DNA of 64,000 bases from Bugulina stolonifera (lineage: Eukaryota; Bryozoa; Gymnolaemata; Cheilostomatida; Bugulidae): NCBI GenBank assembly GCA_935421135.1, contig OW285196.1:12273001-12337000 (forward strand), written 5' to 3'. Positions 27,801 through 40,378 of this stretch are shown piece by piece; positions within the stretch are counted from its first letter, which is position 1; every line of letters starts with the position of its first letter. Under the pieces are notes generated by a model, which was given only the letters and a program-made list of their open reading frames with translations, had not been told where the DNA came from and searched no databases. A program made the translations under genes and the position numbers.

Positions 27801-28779
27801 GAAATGATACAGCTAAAATATGTAAACTTCACCTACCAGTCACTGATGAGGCGTCAGGAAAGCCTTTCAACTTCCCTCAAGCCCTTACGTTACGTCTTCC
27901 TTCCTAGCTGGAGCCCAAGTTCTTCTTTTATCCCTATAGCTTGTTTCTAGCTTTCTTGAGTTGCTTCATACATGTATAGCTTGTGTTCCTATAGCTCCTA
28001 TAAGACTACTTACTCATTCTATAACATAAGCTATTCAACAAGATGACAAACAGCATGTTACACAGAGACCATAAAACTGTCTACTACTGGTCACTAGTTG
28101 ACTAAACTGTATAAATATGTATAATATGTTAAAATGTCGATAATTGTGTAAAATTCACTAAAGTATTGCTTACAGGTGGTGTGACACCATATTTACATAC
28201 GTGTCTCACAGAGGACCACTTTTTTATTTGGAATATTACTCGGAGCCTGGGCTATGTAAAAAGTATATAGCACCTGTGTATCAAATCCATGCATGTGAAT
28301 ATTCATGTACGTAGAGAAAAAAGAGTTGGCAATGCAGCTGCTAGAGATCTATGTGGCATTGGGTGGACAACTGCAGAAGTTGTTGGACCATTATATGCTC
28401 AGCCATGTATTCACACCATTTCATTCTCAACCATTGTACCAAACTATGTATGAAGAGAAAGTGGAAAAAGTGTTTGACCTAATGTTCATCGTTGCCCCAA
28501 ATGTAAGTTTCATTACTATTACATGCAATTGAATATACGCTCTACTTAGTCTGCCCTGGTCAATATTGCTGTTGACCATTCACACTTGATTTTATCCACT
28601 GTGCTTACAGCCAATGTAGCCATTCCACTTCATATTCAATTTTGTTCCAGAATTACAAGTATGAAAAGTTACAGAATGATTGCTTGATACAGATGAAAAA
28701 GATGGCCTATGAAAAAATTCAAAAGAAGAAAAAAAAGAAAAACGTCTCTAAAAGAAAAAAGGTTGAAGTTTCCGAGTAA
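21809..28779 (+). CDS. Unrecognised type I membrane protein with an Ig-like domain
   Basis: I do not recognise this protein. Seventeen exons join in phase to 669 residues: 21809-21908, 22073-22277, 22438-22462, 22649-22682, 22793-22961, 23456-23562, 23701-23830, 24120-24271, 24714-24829, 25201-25307, 25783-25903, 26238-26344, 26711-26864, 27148-27235, 28176-28255, 28317-28502 and 28651-28779. Exons 2-5 have alternative boundaries; from 22793 on the phases are firm. Residues 1-25 are a signal peptide. The extracellular part (to about 310) is cysteine-bearing and ends in an Ig-like fold (KRAVACDG, YMWKT, ITFYCTVYV). One membrane segment follows, WKVVMVVVLLALIPIPVLVA, about residues 314-335, then basic RFSARKARA. 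The cytoplasmic part, about 325 residues, has no domain I know and ends in a lysine-rich tail, KIQKKKKKKNVSKRKK. Two introns begin with tandem copies of their own splice donor. Confidence 0.72.
24265..24475 (+). repeat. Minisatellite copying an exon end and its splice donor, about 7 copies
   Basis: The end of exon 8 of the Ig-like gene (AGTATCAACA, donor GTAAGTG at 24272) is followed by tandem 25-30-bp units, each again reading AGTATAAGAG or AGTATCAACA then GTAAGTG plus CAGTGTGTAC. At least five units retain a GTAAG pentamer. Confidence 0.85.
25290..25408 (+). repeat. Minisatellite copying an exon end and its splice donor, about 5 copies
   Basis: Exon 10 of the Ig-like gene ends GAGAACTCGGTAG with donor GTAAGT at 25308. 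A unit of about 25 bp, GAACTCGGTAGGTAAGTATT plus ATCTGTA, then repeats, so four intact GTAAGT donors lie within 90 bp. Confidence 0.88.
25970..26105. repeat. GCATCGCACC-type microsatellite
   Basis: Degenerate tandem CACTGCATCGCACCGCACTG units inside an intron of the Ig-like gene. No coding or splicing signal. Confidence 0.75.
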
Positions 28780-29809
28780 CAGGATCAGAATATTTAGACA
28801 TGTATCTGCATGTGCACCAAGTGCTACTCACATATGTACTGTAGCATATAGAAGACATGTGCACCAAGTGCTACTCACATATGTACTGTAGCATATAGAA
28901 GACTGTTTAAGACCAATCACTAGTTTACACACTAAAGGGCTATACAGGATGTACCAGGAATTGTCTCCCTTGACCTGTGAGAGCTTAGATAAAAAGAAGT
29001 GCAATGTTCCGACATTAGTTTCTATTAAAAATACTTTATTTATCAATCTGTCATTGCCATTGTCATCCATATCCCAAACAATATGCATATTTTATCTAAT
29101 GTTCGTCAAAATAGTTTATAGCAGGTAAATTATTCAACACTGTGTGTAAACAAAACGGCAACTAATCCTGTGTGAATGTTCATACAAATACATAAAATAA
29201 ATACTAATAATACTTAGTTTTCCAAGCTATAATAATTATTCATAGCAATATCATCAAGTCAAATGTCCAATTTCTACATTGCATAGACAGCAACAATTTG
29301 AAATGCATGCAATACAAAGATACGGTGCTATCCATAATATAGCCATATTATATGAACAGCTACAGTTTTACAGAACACTAGAATCTACAAAAATAAATTT
29401 ATCATATACCTAAAGCCTAGAGCTGCATTAGATAAAATACTATAGAAATACTTCTATAAATTATAGAATCTTCAGGTGATATGTAATAAGTATAATATAA
29501 AAGTGTATAGAATAAGGTATAGAACAAGCGATATCATTTGAAAATAGTTCTATAGAAAAGATGAGTCAACTGATTGTAAGGTGAAGGACAGATGCATTAG
29601 TTGACTATCACTTCATTAATGGAATTTGACCTTGTATATGGCACATATAAAAATGTATAATATAACGATATAAACGTATATCACAAAATGAAAAAGAATT
29701 GCAACACAACTGAGTTAAATCAACACGTAACACTACTGATATGCCGACCAGGAGACCACATACGCGGCCTCTACACGATATTATGAATAGTACATGCTTA
29801 GAGGAATAC
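28780..29809. other. Convergent 3' ends of the Ig-like gene and kinase A
   Basis: The two genes converge here. A minus-strand AATAAA (plus-strand TTTATT) lies near 29035-29040 and could end kinase A, giving a 3' UTR of about 770 bp. A 60-bp direct repeat, GTATCTGCATGTGCACCAAG-like, sits near 28800-28900. No gene seen. Confidence 0.45.
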
Positions 29810-32800
29810 TCATAAATCACGTCCTATGTCTTCATCATTATCGGCATCATCATCATCTGGTGCAGCGATTTGTTGATTAATAGAGGTATCAGGGGTTAGT
29901 GTCCCATCACACATAGAACCAATCGTCTGTGGAGATTCTATTTTGTGGAATTCTGATTGGTTAGGATTAGGTACATTGGTATTTTGATATTCTTCTCCTA
30001 CTTGAGTTTGGTGCAATACTGGCCTCAGTGGTGTGTCTGGGTCGGCTTTCTCATATTGGGACGGTCTACCAGCCCTCAAACCACCATCACCTTCCACTTC
30101 CTCTACACCACTTACCCCTATAAAGTAAAATGCCCCATGTATACTGAATATGCTAAATAGTACACCTTTACAATAAGTAAATGTTTCCATAAATTTCCAG
30201 AGGTGATTTTTCAATTATCCATGGCATAGTGTACCATGCTCTCATTTGAATTATATACTCTGGCTATAGACAAAATGCTAGGCTAATTTTTTCTACAGAA
30301 ATGTTTTATCACCCAAGGACCGCTCTTTACTTTAAGCAATATGATAAGCAATGGTCTTCCAGCTTCATATAAATGAATAAAGGAAGAAGATAACAACCTA
30401 TAAAGTTTGTGATATCAGTATGTTAAGTAGATATAACATTATAGTATAGTATAACATATAGTATTCATAGTTATATTTGAGGAAGAAGCCTATCATGTTG
30501 GTAAGTCAAATATGTAGTCGTTACCTGATCTACAGCTGGCTGAATATTCGGATGTGGGTTGTGCTAACCTATTACTGCTACACGGTGCACTGGCTGATGC
30601 ATTTAGTAGAGTCAGATTAGGTCTTGAGCAAATCTGTGAAGTTGAAGGCTGATTTTCCCTGTACATAGTGAAACTTCCACTACCTAAAATAGAGTAGTAT
30701 GCATAGAAACCATTATCATTGGCAAGTGTCCAATAGTCTTTACATGGACACTTAAAAGCTAATAACTACAATGTAAAGTTGTTTTCTCTCTTTTCCTCTC
30801 TGACACCTGTTCCACTTTTGTGAGCACACTAATACTTTTTCCGTGGTTTGTTTGGGACTACGGATTTCATTTCAGCAGTGAATGACTTGCACTAAATTTT
30901 CGTAAATAATGATTATTATATTGCTAGCAAAAGTCAAAAATGCGTAACACCATCGAGGAACAAACTCTTTCGTGTTCTCGGCTTAATTAGTAGTTTATGA
31001 GTGAGTCATGACCAGTGTACATATTATTGGCAAAATATAATATAAGACTCTTGAGGTACTAACATACATACATGTAGTGAATGATATACACTTACTACAT
31101 GAGGAACCCTTGCATTTGCAGGCGGTTAATGTTATATTTTCAAGTTGATAGATTATGACATCACAATCTGGTCGAACTACTGGGTCAAAGCTCAACATCT
31201 GACATATTATGTCAGTTATGTTGGACTCTTCATATTTGAAGGACATTAATTCCTTTTGAATAGCCATGGGAATATCCACCTCACCATTGTCAAACCGTCT
31301 TTTAAACTTCTTAATCTACATGAACATAACACATTTCTCTTCACCTGTAATCGTGACTGACAAGTTCTTCACAGAATTTATAATTTCATGTCATGAGATT
31401 TTAAAGCATGACTCCAAATCTAACCTCTTCTCTGATGCTCTTCTTAATTTTCTGGCTTTTATCTTTTTTACTTAGTTCCCTGTCATCGCGTACAGCTTTC
31501 ACACCGTCAACCGAGTGCCAAGGTGGTTCCAAAATTATTAGATGGTGAAGTGCAGCTGCCAGACCAAACAGGTCAGAGCCGGTGTGTAGTTCTTGGCTAA
31601 CTATGGTCTGAAACAGTTCACAACGACCCAATAATCATTGTGCAATCAACCAATCGATCAATCAAATTGAATGCTGAATGAATCTTAGTGTTCCAATAGA
31701 GTACAAACAATATTGAAAAAACGCTTATGATGACAAATTCTTACTATCAATATACTATAGCAAACCTGTCAGTTCTTACTATCAATATTCAATAGTAAAC
31801 CTGTCAGTTCTTACTATCAATATTCTATAGTAAACCTGTCAGTTCTTACTATCAATATTCTATAGTAAACCTGTCAGTTCTTACTATCGATCTTCTATAG
31901 TAAACCTGTCAGTTCTTACTATCAATATACTATAGCAAACCTGTCAGTTCTTACTATCAATATTCAATAGCAAACCTGTCAGTTCTTACTATCAATATTC
32001 TATAGTAAACATGTCAGTTCTTACTATCGATCTTCTATAGCAAACCTGTCAGTTCTTACTATCAATATTCAATAGTAAACCTGTCAGTTCTTACTATCAA
32101 TATTCTATAGTAAAACTGTCAGTTCTTACTATCAATATTCTATAGTAAACCTGTCAGTTCTTACTATCGATCTTCTATAGTAAACCTGTCAGTTCTTACT
32201 ATCAATATACTATAGCAAACCTGTCAGTTCTTACTATCAATATTCAATAGCAAACCTGTCAGTTCTTACTATCAATATACTATAGCAAACCTGTCAGTTC
32301 TTACTATCAATATTCAATAGTAAACCTGTCAGTTCTTACTATCAATATTCTATAGTAAACCTGTCAGTTCTTACTATCAATATTCTATAGTAAACCTGTC
32401 AGTTCTTACTATCGATCTTCTATAGTAAACCTGTCAGCTCTTACTATCAATATTCTATAGTAAACCTGTCAGTTCTTACTATCAATATTTTATAGTAAAC
32501 CTGTCAGTTCTTACTATCGATCTTCTATAGTATACCTGTCGGCGACGGCACATCGAAAAATTGATAAACTGTCAACTAACGATGTAGCCGATACATACCT
32601 CCGGTGCCATGTAGTCTGTGGTCCCACCATGAGACTTGAATGTCGCACTGTCAGCATGTTTGAGCACAGCCAACCCAAAGTCTATTAGCTTAGACGTCTT
32701 TGTGTTTCTAGAGATATATTATAATCATTAGCCGAAGTGCAGGTACAATTATTTGATGTGGTGTTGAAAGATTGTAAGTTGTGTACAATTTAATTTCTGT

Positions 32801-35800
32801 TAAAGGTAAGACTGTAGGCTACACATTGATGGTAGACTTGTTGTACTGAGAAATAGAAAGCGTGTACAAAGCGAACCTGTTGTACAGAATATTGTCGGGT
32901 TTGATATCACAGTGAAAGATTCCATTGTCTTGCAAGTGTTTGATAGCACTGGCCTGTTGAGAGAGAATTGTGTGCAAATGGGCGTGCTCAATACAGGAGC
33001 CATCTTGGTTGTCATTTCGTTTACCCGTCAACTCCTTAATATGTCTGTTCAAAGGCCACCCTGAAGGTACAATACAAGTCACTCAGAGTATGTAACAGGG
33101 CTATACAATAGGCTAATGGCACTAGATTCCAATAAAGCTAGAGCTCAGTCTAAAACCAAGCATAAAGTTAGAGCTCAGTCTAAAACCAAGCATAAAGTTA
33201 GAGCTCAGTCTAAAACCAAGCATAAAAAAAAAGTTCACTGGAAACCTAGAGGAGTGACACCCGTCTTAACAGTAGGAGAAAAACTCCAGTCGATTTTTAT
33301 AAAAATACTATTTGGTTAGCAAGAATTGGTAGGAGTGTGTATGTGTGTAATTTAAATATGCCTTCCCTGATACGTGCACATTGTAGATGTGTGTGAAAGA
33401 AAGAGATGGTGCCTGTATTCAACATAACGTCATAGGGCTACACTATATGACATCCTTATTGTCATGGAGACAACTTGCTTATTGTATGACACTTTTAACA
33501 TGAACACACATTATAAAAATTACTTCCTCATGGAATACAAAGAAGTAAATTAATGTTTGATTGTACTGGCTTTTATAAGTAATGGAAATGTGTTGCATAT
33601 ACTGAACCCCACAAAAAACTGAAATCTTCTATAAATTAATACTAGAGGACTGTGATCACCTGAGATATTCACTCGACTTTTAGCCTGAGCTGCACAACCA
33701 GCCACAGGTTTGTAAATGGGTCTGACCAATCGCAGCATACCCACCAATTATTTTGAAGCTTTGAAACATTATGCTATAAATATCACATTTCAACTGCATT
33801 AATTATGTCATAGTCACATGCTGCCCGGGATGTACTCAGTGATTACTATAAACATCCTATCAGTGCTCACTCAAGTAAATCATTTCCTGGTCTAGTGTGG
33901 GGAAGATACACTTTCATATGACATCAGCAGGGAATAAATCCTCACCCCTCCAAGAGAACAAACCACTCCTCCAACTACCTCCCACATACGAGACTAGAAT
34001 ATGGTTAAAACCTACCATCAAAGTACTCAAGGCCGAGGAAGATATCGTCCTTGTCGTATTTGTTCACATCATCTCTGTTATAGTGACACAAGAAGAACCT
34101 GTCTATCACATGCTTATGATGATGATTGTGCAATTCACTAAATATATCATTTTCTCGAATAAATGTTTCCCATGCGTGCTCTCTATCTTGGATAGCCTAG
34201 AAGGTGTAGATAGAGAAACTCAAGAAGAACTATTAGCATAATATTAAAAAATATTTCACATCATAGTGTGTTCACCTGCAATTTTGGAAAATACAAAAAT
34301 TAACAAATGGTGTTTCCCTTTCCCAAACCAGTCATATCAGTGATGAGGTACAGCAACCAGTAATATATTTTATGTCTAACTCCTATTACATAATATAAGT
34401 CGAAATTCACTCAAAAATTTCCTGAATAATGAGGTACAGTATGTGTCCATGTTGTATAAAGTTTAGAATAAAGTAGGCGTAATATGATACATGTGCTGTA
34501 GCCTACAACATAACAGCCACACGGATTGGGTTATAAATAAACAGAGGAAATGCCTGTCTGTAGACATCACTAGTCTATCTAGTATACAGATTGAGATACA
34601 ACGTTATTTAACTGCCTATCAAGTAGGATATAAAACTTCAACTTACTCTACTGCACTGCAACGTAATTGCAAAACTTTTGTATATGTTAACAAATTTTAA
34701 GTTCTTACACGTTTGAGACAAATTTGACGGCCGACTTTGCCACCAGCAGATGAGAGATATGCTTTGTATGCCTCTCCAAATCCACCGCGTCCCAACAGTT
34801 CATAGACAGTGATGGTGTGTACTTTGTCTGGTTTCTGTGCCTAAAGTTGTTTATTCTACATAATTACACGTATGTACACATCTTCTAACTAAGCTTTCAA
34901 CGACTCATCCATTCAAAATTCAGTCTATGAAACAATTTAAGAATTTCGTATGACTCGCACAAAGATGCAAGGTTGGCAAGTCTGTGAATAAATAACATAT
35001 TGTTCGGTTGGCAAGTCTGTGAATCGATAGCACTGGCCTGCTTACCTTTGATGTTGCATAACTACTTTCTGTCGCAGTGACAGCTACATTGTCTTCTGCA
35101 TCTGGTGAACCAGAGAAAGACTCCCCTGGTTGAATGATATATTCCACATTCTGCGACCGATCTTGCTAAGACATATATAAAACACACAGCATAGTATTAT
35201 ACATAGTATAATACATACAGTAGCTCCGAGGCGCATCTTTGAGCTGGATTGATGAGGTGTCAAATAGGCTACTGAAACAGTACACTGTATGCAGATTGAG
35301 TAGGCCTAGTATGTGTAATATTACTATATTACTGTACGAATCATTGAGTAAAAGAACTACGGCAGCTGATGGGAAAAGTGTTAACCTCTCAAGGTCAAGA
35401 CGGGTGGGTAAAATAAACTGCAAATCCAGTCAACGGCAAATAACCTATCTAGAGCATCCAAAACACCACAGAAATGAAATACAGGCTTATAGATATAGCA
35501 CAGGATATTCTACTCACATCAATGGCACGAATAATGCCCTTTAGATTTAGCTTGCTTAAGAGGTCATCCTGTCCACTGCACTGACTTCCAGTAAGACGTC
35601 GACGCTGTGAAAATTAATTTAAATACACTAAACTAAATAGTTATAATAGTCATAGAACACAACGTCATGATGGGTAATGTCAGCTTCTGCCGTTTGAACA
35701 AATCAATCTGATATCCTTATAATCATATTATGCAGATTAACTAATAGAGTAGCATATGTAGACAATTCAGTCTCTGGAGAGAAGAGCTCACACCAGAAGA

Positions 35801-36102
35801 GTGGTTTGAGAGATAAATCAGCATGGTAAAATCTTATAGTATATGTAGATGGAAAATCTCTAAAATGTAGCGGTCAAGATACAAATCCTCAGCAACGAAT
35901 TGAAGGCCAATTCAAGAGATTATATGCTAGATTTGGGGTAAGGCATCCGACGAATTGTACAAGATGATTATTAGTGCTGCTGCACACAGTGATCACTGAC
36001 TAAATGTAAATATAGAATGTACGCCCAAAATGAAACATTTCAGTCGTATGGTCTGTTTGTTGAAATTAATACCTTACGGGGGATAGGGTCCTCTTCATTC
36101 AT
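29810..36102 (-). CDS. Protein kinase A, non-RD (HCD) type, paralog of kinase B
   Basis: A probable serine/threonine kinase. Eleven exons join in phase to 570 residues: 36102-36073, 35604-35518, 35165-35046, 34840-34709, 34196-34016, 33060-32877, 32707-32599, 31607-31425, 31315-31096, 30683-30525 and 30117-29810. The N-terminus MNEEDPIPRKRRRL is basic and may be a nuclear localisation signal. Kinase landmarks: P-loop GRGGFG (96-101), lysine in ICLK (122), helix-C glutamate in RENDIF (138), catalytic loop HCDIKPDN (233-240), DFG (254-256) and APE (279-281). All catalytic residues are kept except the HRD arginine, which is cysteine. A C-terminal low-complexity region ends in an acidic run, DDDDADNDEDIGRDL. 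Exons 2 (87 nt) and 7 (109 nt) match kinase B exactly in length. I cannot place the kinase family. Confidence 0.88.
31738..32541. repeat. 35-bp minisatellite, about 23 copies, higher-order structure
   Basis: Tandem units of TTCTTACTATCAATATTCTA followed by TAGTAAACCTGTCAG fill the intron between kinase A exons 7 and 8. At least four variants recur in order (ATATAC, ATTCAATAG, ATTCTATAG, ATCGATCTTC), giving multi-unit periodicity. There are no unique spacers, so it is not a CRISPR array. Confidence 0.93.
33134..33226. repeat. 30-bp minisatellite, 3 copies
   Basis: Three nearly identical units of AGAGCTCAGTCTAAAACCAA followed by GCATAAAGTT, in the intron between kinase A exons 5 and 6. The open frame across it is a by-product of the 30-bp (multiple of three) period. 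Confidence 0.9.
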
Positions 36103-36607
36103 TCTATGGCACACCCCAAATCAATCAATCAACTAGCTAACACGCGTGGCCTAAAAACAGTTAAAATAATATTCATTAACAGAATGAAGCAGGTGACAAC
36201 TGCAAACCCACTGCATGCACTAAACAATAACTATGCTTACCTGCATAGCAGGTTAATCAGGCTAACAAGGTACAATGATAATGTGGCGGATTAATATAGA
36301 TTGCATTGCGAGAAGCGTGATGCTGCCATAGGCTACATAGCATTGTAGTCAGGGCACACTGTGCAAGCTTCAGCAGAAGTAGTGTCACCAGATAATCGCT
36401 TTCTGCAGATAGCCATAATCAGGTAATCACTCACTGCAGAAAACTAGATAATCACTTACAGCAGTTCTAACTTCGAGTTCAACAAGTGTATGACTTTAAC
36501 CCTAACTTGCGGGCCAGGATTCGTTATTAGCATTACTACGGTTGTGATGAAAACGAACTTTGATGTTCATACTATGATGTCGGTGAACACAAAAGATCAC
36601 TAGGGTA

Positions 36608-36658
36608 ACAAAAGATCACTAGGGTAAACTATTATAGTTTACCCTAGTGATCTTTTGT
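36608..36658. repeat. Perfect 25-bp-arm hairpin
   Basis: ACAAAAGATCACTAGGGTAA then ACTAT, one T, and an exact reverse complement. A direct copy of the outer 19 bp lies immediately left at 36590-36608. It sits about 500 bp upstream of the kinase A start codon. The centre ACTATTATAGT matches the hairpin at 12972-13002. Confidence 0.93.
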
Positions 36659-39552
36659 AGTTATAGTTTTAAGACAGCACAGTTTAAGTCCATCTGGGTA
36701 TATTATGCACATGAGTGATACGCCGAGTATCCTATTTGTCAAAAAATACTAAGGAGAGCCAAAGAGTGATGAGTTCTGCATGTCTTGACAAAAACGCCAA
36801 GGAAATTCTAGAGATTGCCTAAACAGCTATGAAAATTATATTAATTTTATTAGGTGAATTTATTAAGTAAATCTAGCTTTAGGATTCTACCACAAATTTA
36901 AATTGCAAAACAATGGATTGATTTTATGCTTTTTCTGAGGCTAGTGTGTTTAGTAATAGAAAATCAATCAAAACCCCAAGACCGATAGTTGAACAAATAA
37001 ATCCATCTCGAAGCTAAGCATATTTTTTTACAAATCGCTGAATGATATTGATGTACAATAACATAAATATGAATATGGGATAGGCTATTATAATCATAAT
37101 ATGAAATACATATATTTAGGCTAATATAATTATTACTATAACTAAACATTCTGGTGTCCTAAACTCCTATTCCTGCCTCAACTATGCTACTCAACTTTGA
37201 CTAATCAACTGTAGACGATCGACGCACACTTGATATAAACATAAACATGCCCGAGTCTGCCCACTCCCAACCTAAGTACTAGATTGGAGTAAGATTTGCA
37301 TAAAAGGAGCTCCACTTTTCCGTGATTTCTAACCGCTAGTGGGACTTATGAACACAAGCTTTCTCTACGGGAAATTGGGTTTTCAGTCCAATCTTGAGAT
37401 TCCACCGATTGCATACTAGAGACTATCAAGTTCAACAGCTTAACTGGTACCGTACCTTGTCGTGACTGGTAACGCCAGTCTCTACTCTATAGTAGTTGTT
37501 CCGTACATTACTCAGGTCAATAACCTGGTATCGAACCCTAAAAGTATTTAACACTTAGTACCAGGTGTCGCTCTCTATTACAGCAGCTGATGCCAGTCCC
37601 TACTCTTCAACAGATGGAGAATGCATCTCCTGGATAATTAGTGGTGACATGTACCTCTCTAGTAATGCAGTTGGCACTACCAATGCCTCATAGGCCTAAA
37701 TGAGACCTGTCGGCTGTAAGTCTGGTTGGCATTGTACGCTAACTGGTTGACTCTTCTGATAAATGTCATGACAGCTAAGCCTAGCCACTTAGCTGGACGC
37801 AACGATATTTTATAAAAGAATATAGTTCTAATAATAACGATTATTCAACATAAATATAGCGAGACCTACCAAATCGGTAAGCTATAAGTGTTATTAACAT
37901 AAATAATAAGATCAACATCAGTTGGAAATTTTGTCTCCTTTTAACACATATTAAAATAAATAAAAATATTATAATTATAATAATATATTTGTATCATAAC
38001 TATAATAATATAAATATCTATATTGATTAAATTAATGTTTGTTAATATTATTAATAGTATCAAGCATGTAGTCTAATGCAATAGAATATTTATGTCTGTT
38101 ACTAGACGCAGTCCTATCTATTTTACAAAGTTAATGTTCAAAAAGCCACCGGGGTAAAATGATTTTCTACTCTCAGTCTATATTTGCTTCTACTGAAGTT
38201 CCGGGAGATCACAGTTCAATTTAAGACTTGTCTTTCCTTAGCAGATACCGGTATGGAATGATAACCCCTTAATATTTCATCAGCTGCTGATCATATACTG
38301 TACAAGCACATGCAGCATAATAGTTAATTAATAGTGTACAAGGATTACATCCAAAGTTATTGAGTAGGCGGTGATGTACATGTAGTACATCTAGCAAGCA
38401 GCACCATGCAGAGTAGTAGAAATTCACACTATAAAGAACATGAAACATTGCATAAGAAAAGAAAGATAAAACTATTACATTTTATTACATTTTTGATTGA
38501 ATGACAGCAAAATCAACAGCAACAAATGTACATGTATAAGTAATCTACTACTATTTGTATATATACATACCATGGATTAATATAGCAAACTAAAGTATGG
38601 AAAATTAAGGTCTACAAAATCTGTTCACAATAATTGTAGCGCATATAATGTATGCAATAACTATATGTATAATCGTTTGTTGTACCTGTATGATAATGTA
38701 TATGATATATGTATGAAATTAGAAATCCATCATAGCAATACAGGAAAATCTGTACAAATGTGTAATATATTTGTGCTAGATAGCAGACAGATGATAACTT
38801 GTATATTCTACAAAATAAATGGAATAACATAGTATGTCATAGTAGTATACCAAAATCATTATTTTATCATATATATGTACATGTATGATAATAGGATTGC
38901 GTTGTTACCATTGAAAAAAATGTTTTATATACTAGAGAAATTGCTATAGAATTGTAAAATAGTATTAGGTAATCTTATACCGCAGTTCATATTGATACTA
39001 TGGACTGAGAAATCTAAAACATACATGTATATCACATGAAACACTACATTGTGCAAGAAATTCTATTGGTAACTTAGAGAGAACAAGGTTTACTACCAAA
39101 CCCAGTAATACGTGTACTTCTCACTATTACCTCTCACAATTACCGTACTTATAATTAGAATTGGCCCCACTACACTATTGTATCTGAATAATATGAAATG
39201 TACACTAATACTATATTTTATAATCGGAGATATAGTAGTGTTATGTATAAAATTGTAAAAATAAAGAAGAATGATTTCAGATATATGTAAATCACAGATT
39301 ATGGATAGTAGAAGAAAAATCTAACTCACAGTTAATGTAAGGTAATTCAAATGTAAGTCATTATATTTTAAACTGAACCTAGTAATTATTCAGCCTTAGA
39401 TGCTAAGAGACTATGAAATGCCATTAATGTATTAGTTCAGCATACTGCAATTACAGAGGTGAACCTTTTACATTACTACATGGTATAATATACATAATAT
39501 TATATAATATAATAACAACTACTCCTACAAATGTAAAACACTATAAAAAGGT

Positions 39553-39720
39553 TGCTGAGTTAGTGTAGTGGTAACATGTTCTGCCTACAGTGCTAGGTGA
39601 TTTGATTAGGTGCAGTAGAGGTCCCATGTTCAAACCCCAGTCAGGGACTGGTATTTTAATGGATTTGATATCAAATTCCTGACTGATCTATAGACAAATT
39701 GAAAAGTCCTTGCATGCAAA
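39553..39720 (+). mobile_element. tRNA-derived SINE
   Basis: A box A-like segment, TTAGTGTAGTGGTAACATGT, is followed by a box B-like ATGTTCAAACCCCAG and a non-tRNA tail with CAGTCAGGGACTGG. The acceptor stem does not pair, so this is not a functional tRNA. The TTCAAACCCCAGTCAGGGA block recurs on the minus strand near 46860-46890. Confidence 0.7.
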
Positions 39721-40378
39721 CTAACATCAAATATGACAAAATGGCCAAACTCCCTACTGCACTATAAGGAGGTTAGTAGGAAGTTAGTGGCATACTATAT
39801 ACATGTGAATAACAGGTAATATAGAACAAAGCGTTTGATACTGGACCAAAATAATAGACATTTTGTACAAGGGCAGATCCTACAAAATACCATGCATTCG
39901 GTGAAGCTGTCTAAGTTATCTTCTCTCGTATCAAGGGCATGCAGCTTCTCAAATAGCAATCGGACAAGGCACATCATTTGTTGATATCTGACTGGTTGGC
40001 AAACTGTGGAATCTCATTGGTTGAAACGTCAGAGGAAGAAAGGTTGTAGGTCCAAGAAATGATTGCTAGCTGTATTGCTTTGGTGATAGACTGTAAATTA
40101 AAATAATTACCAGGTTAACAACTAGAATAACATACTTCATATATAAGACCATTATTTATCGTCTAATACTATGCTACAATCATGTATACATACATGTACA
40201 TGCCTTGGTGCCGAAGAAGTAACCTAGCCACCAATAGAAGAAGATTTCACCTGTACAGTAATGACAATAACAGTATAAATGTGCTTTACCTACGTGTACA
40301 TATACACTAGAATGACTAGGTGATTACATACAATGTATGTTTACATGTTTATGTTTACACATACCTGTACATTGATGT

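Larger units (their letters stand above)
36103..40378. other. Intergenic between the two kinases, no gene
   Basis: About 4.3 kb between the kinase A start and the kinase B stop, both on the minus strand. It should contain the kinase A promoter and the kinase B 3' UTR. It is very AT-rich around 37800-39500. A perfect hairpin lies at 36608-36658 and a tRNA-derived SINE at 39553-39720. I see no open frame with support. Confidence 0.55.

Noticed and set aside
31738..32541. CRISPR-like array of regular repeats
   Set aside because: Units are contiguous, with no unique spacers, and lie in a eukaryotic intron. It is a minisatellite.
33897..34241. 114-codon open frame on the plus strand
   Set aside because: It is antisense to kinase A exon 5, which has in-phase splice sites and kinase-domain sequence conserved in kinase B.
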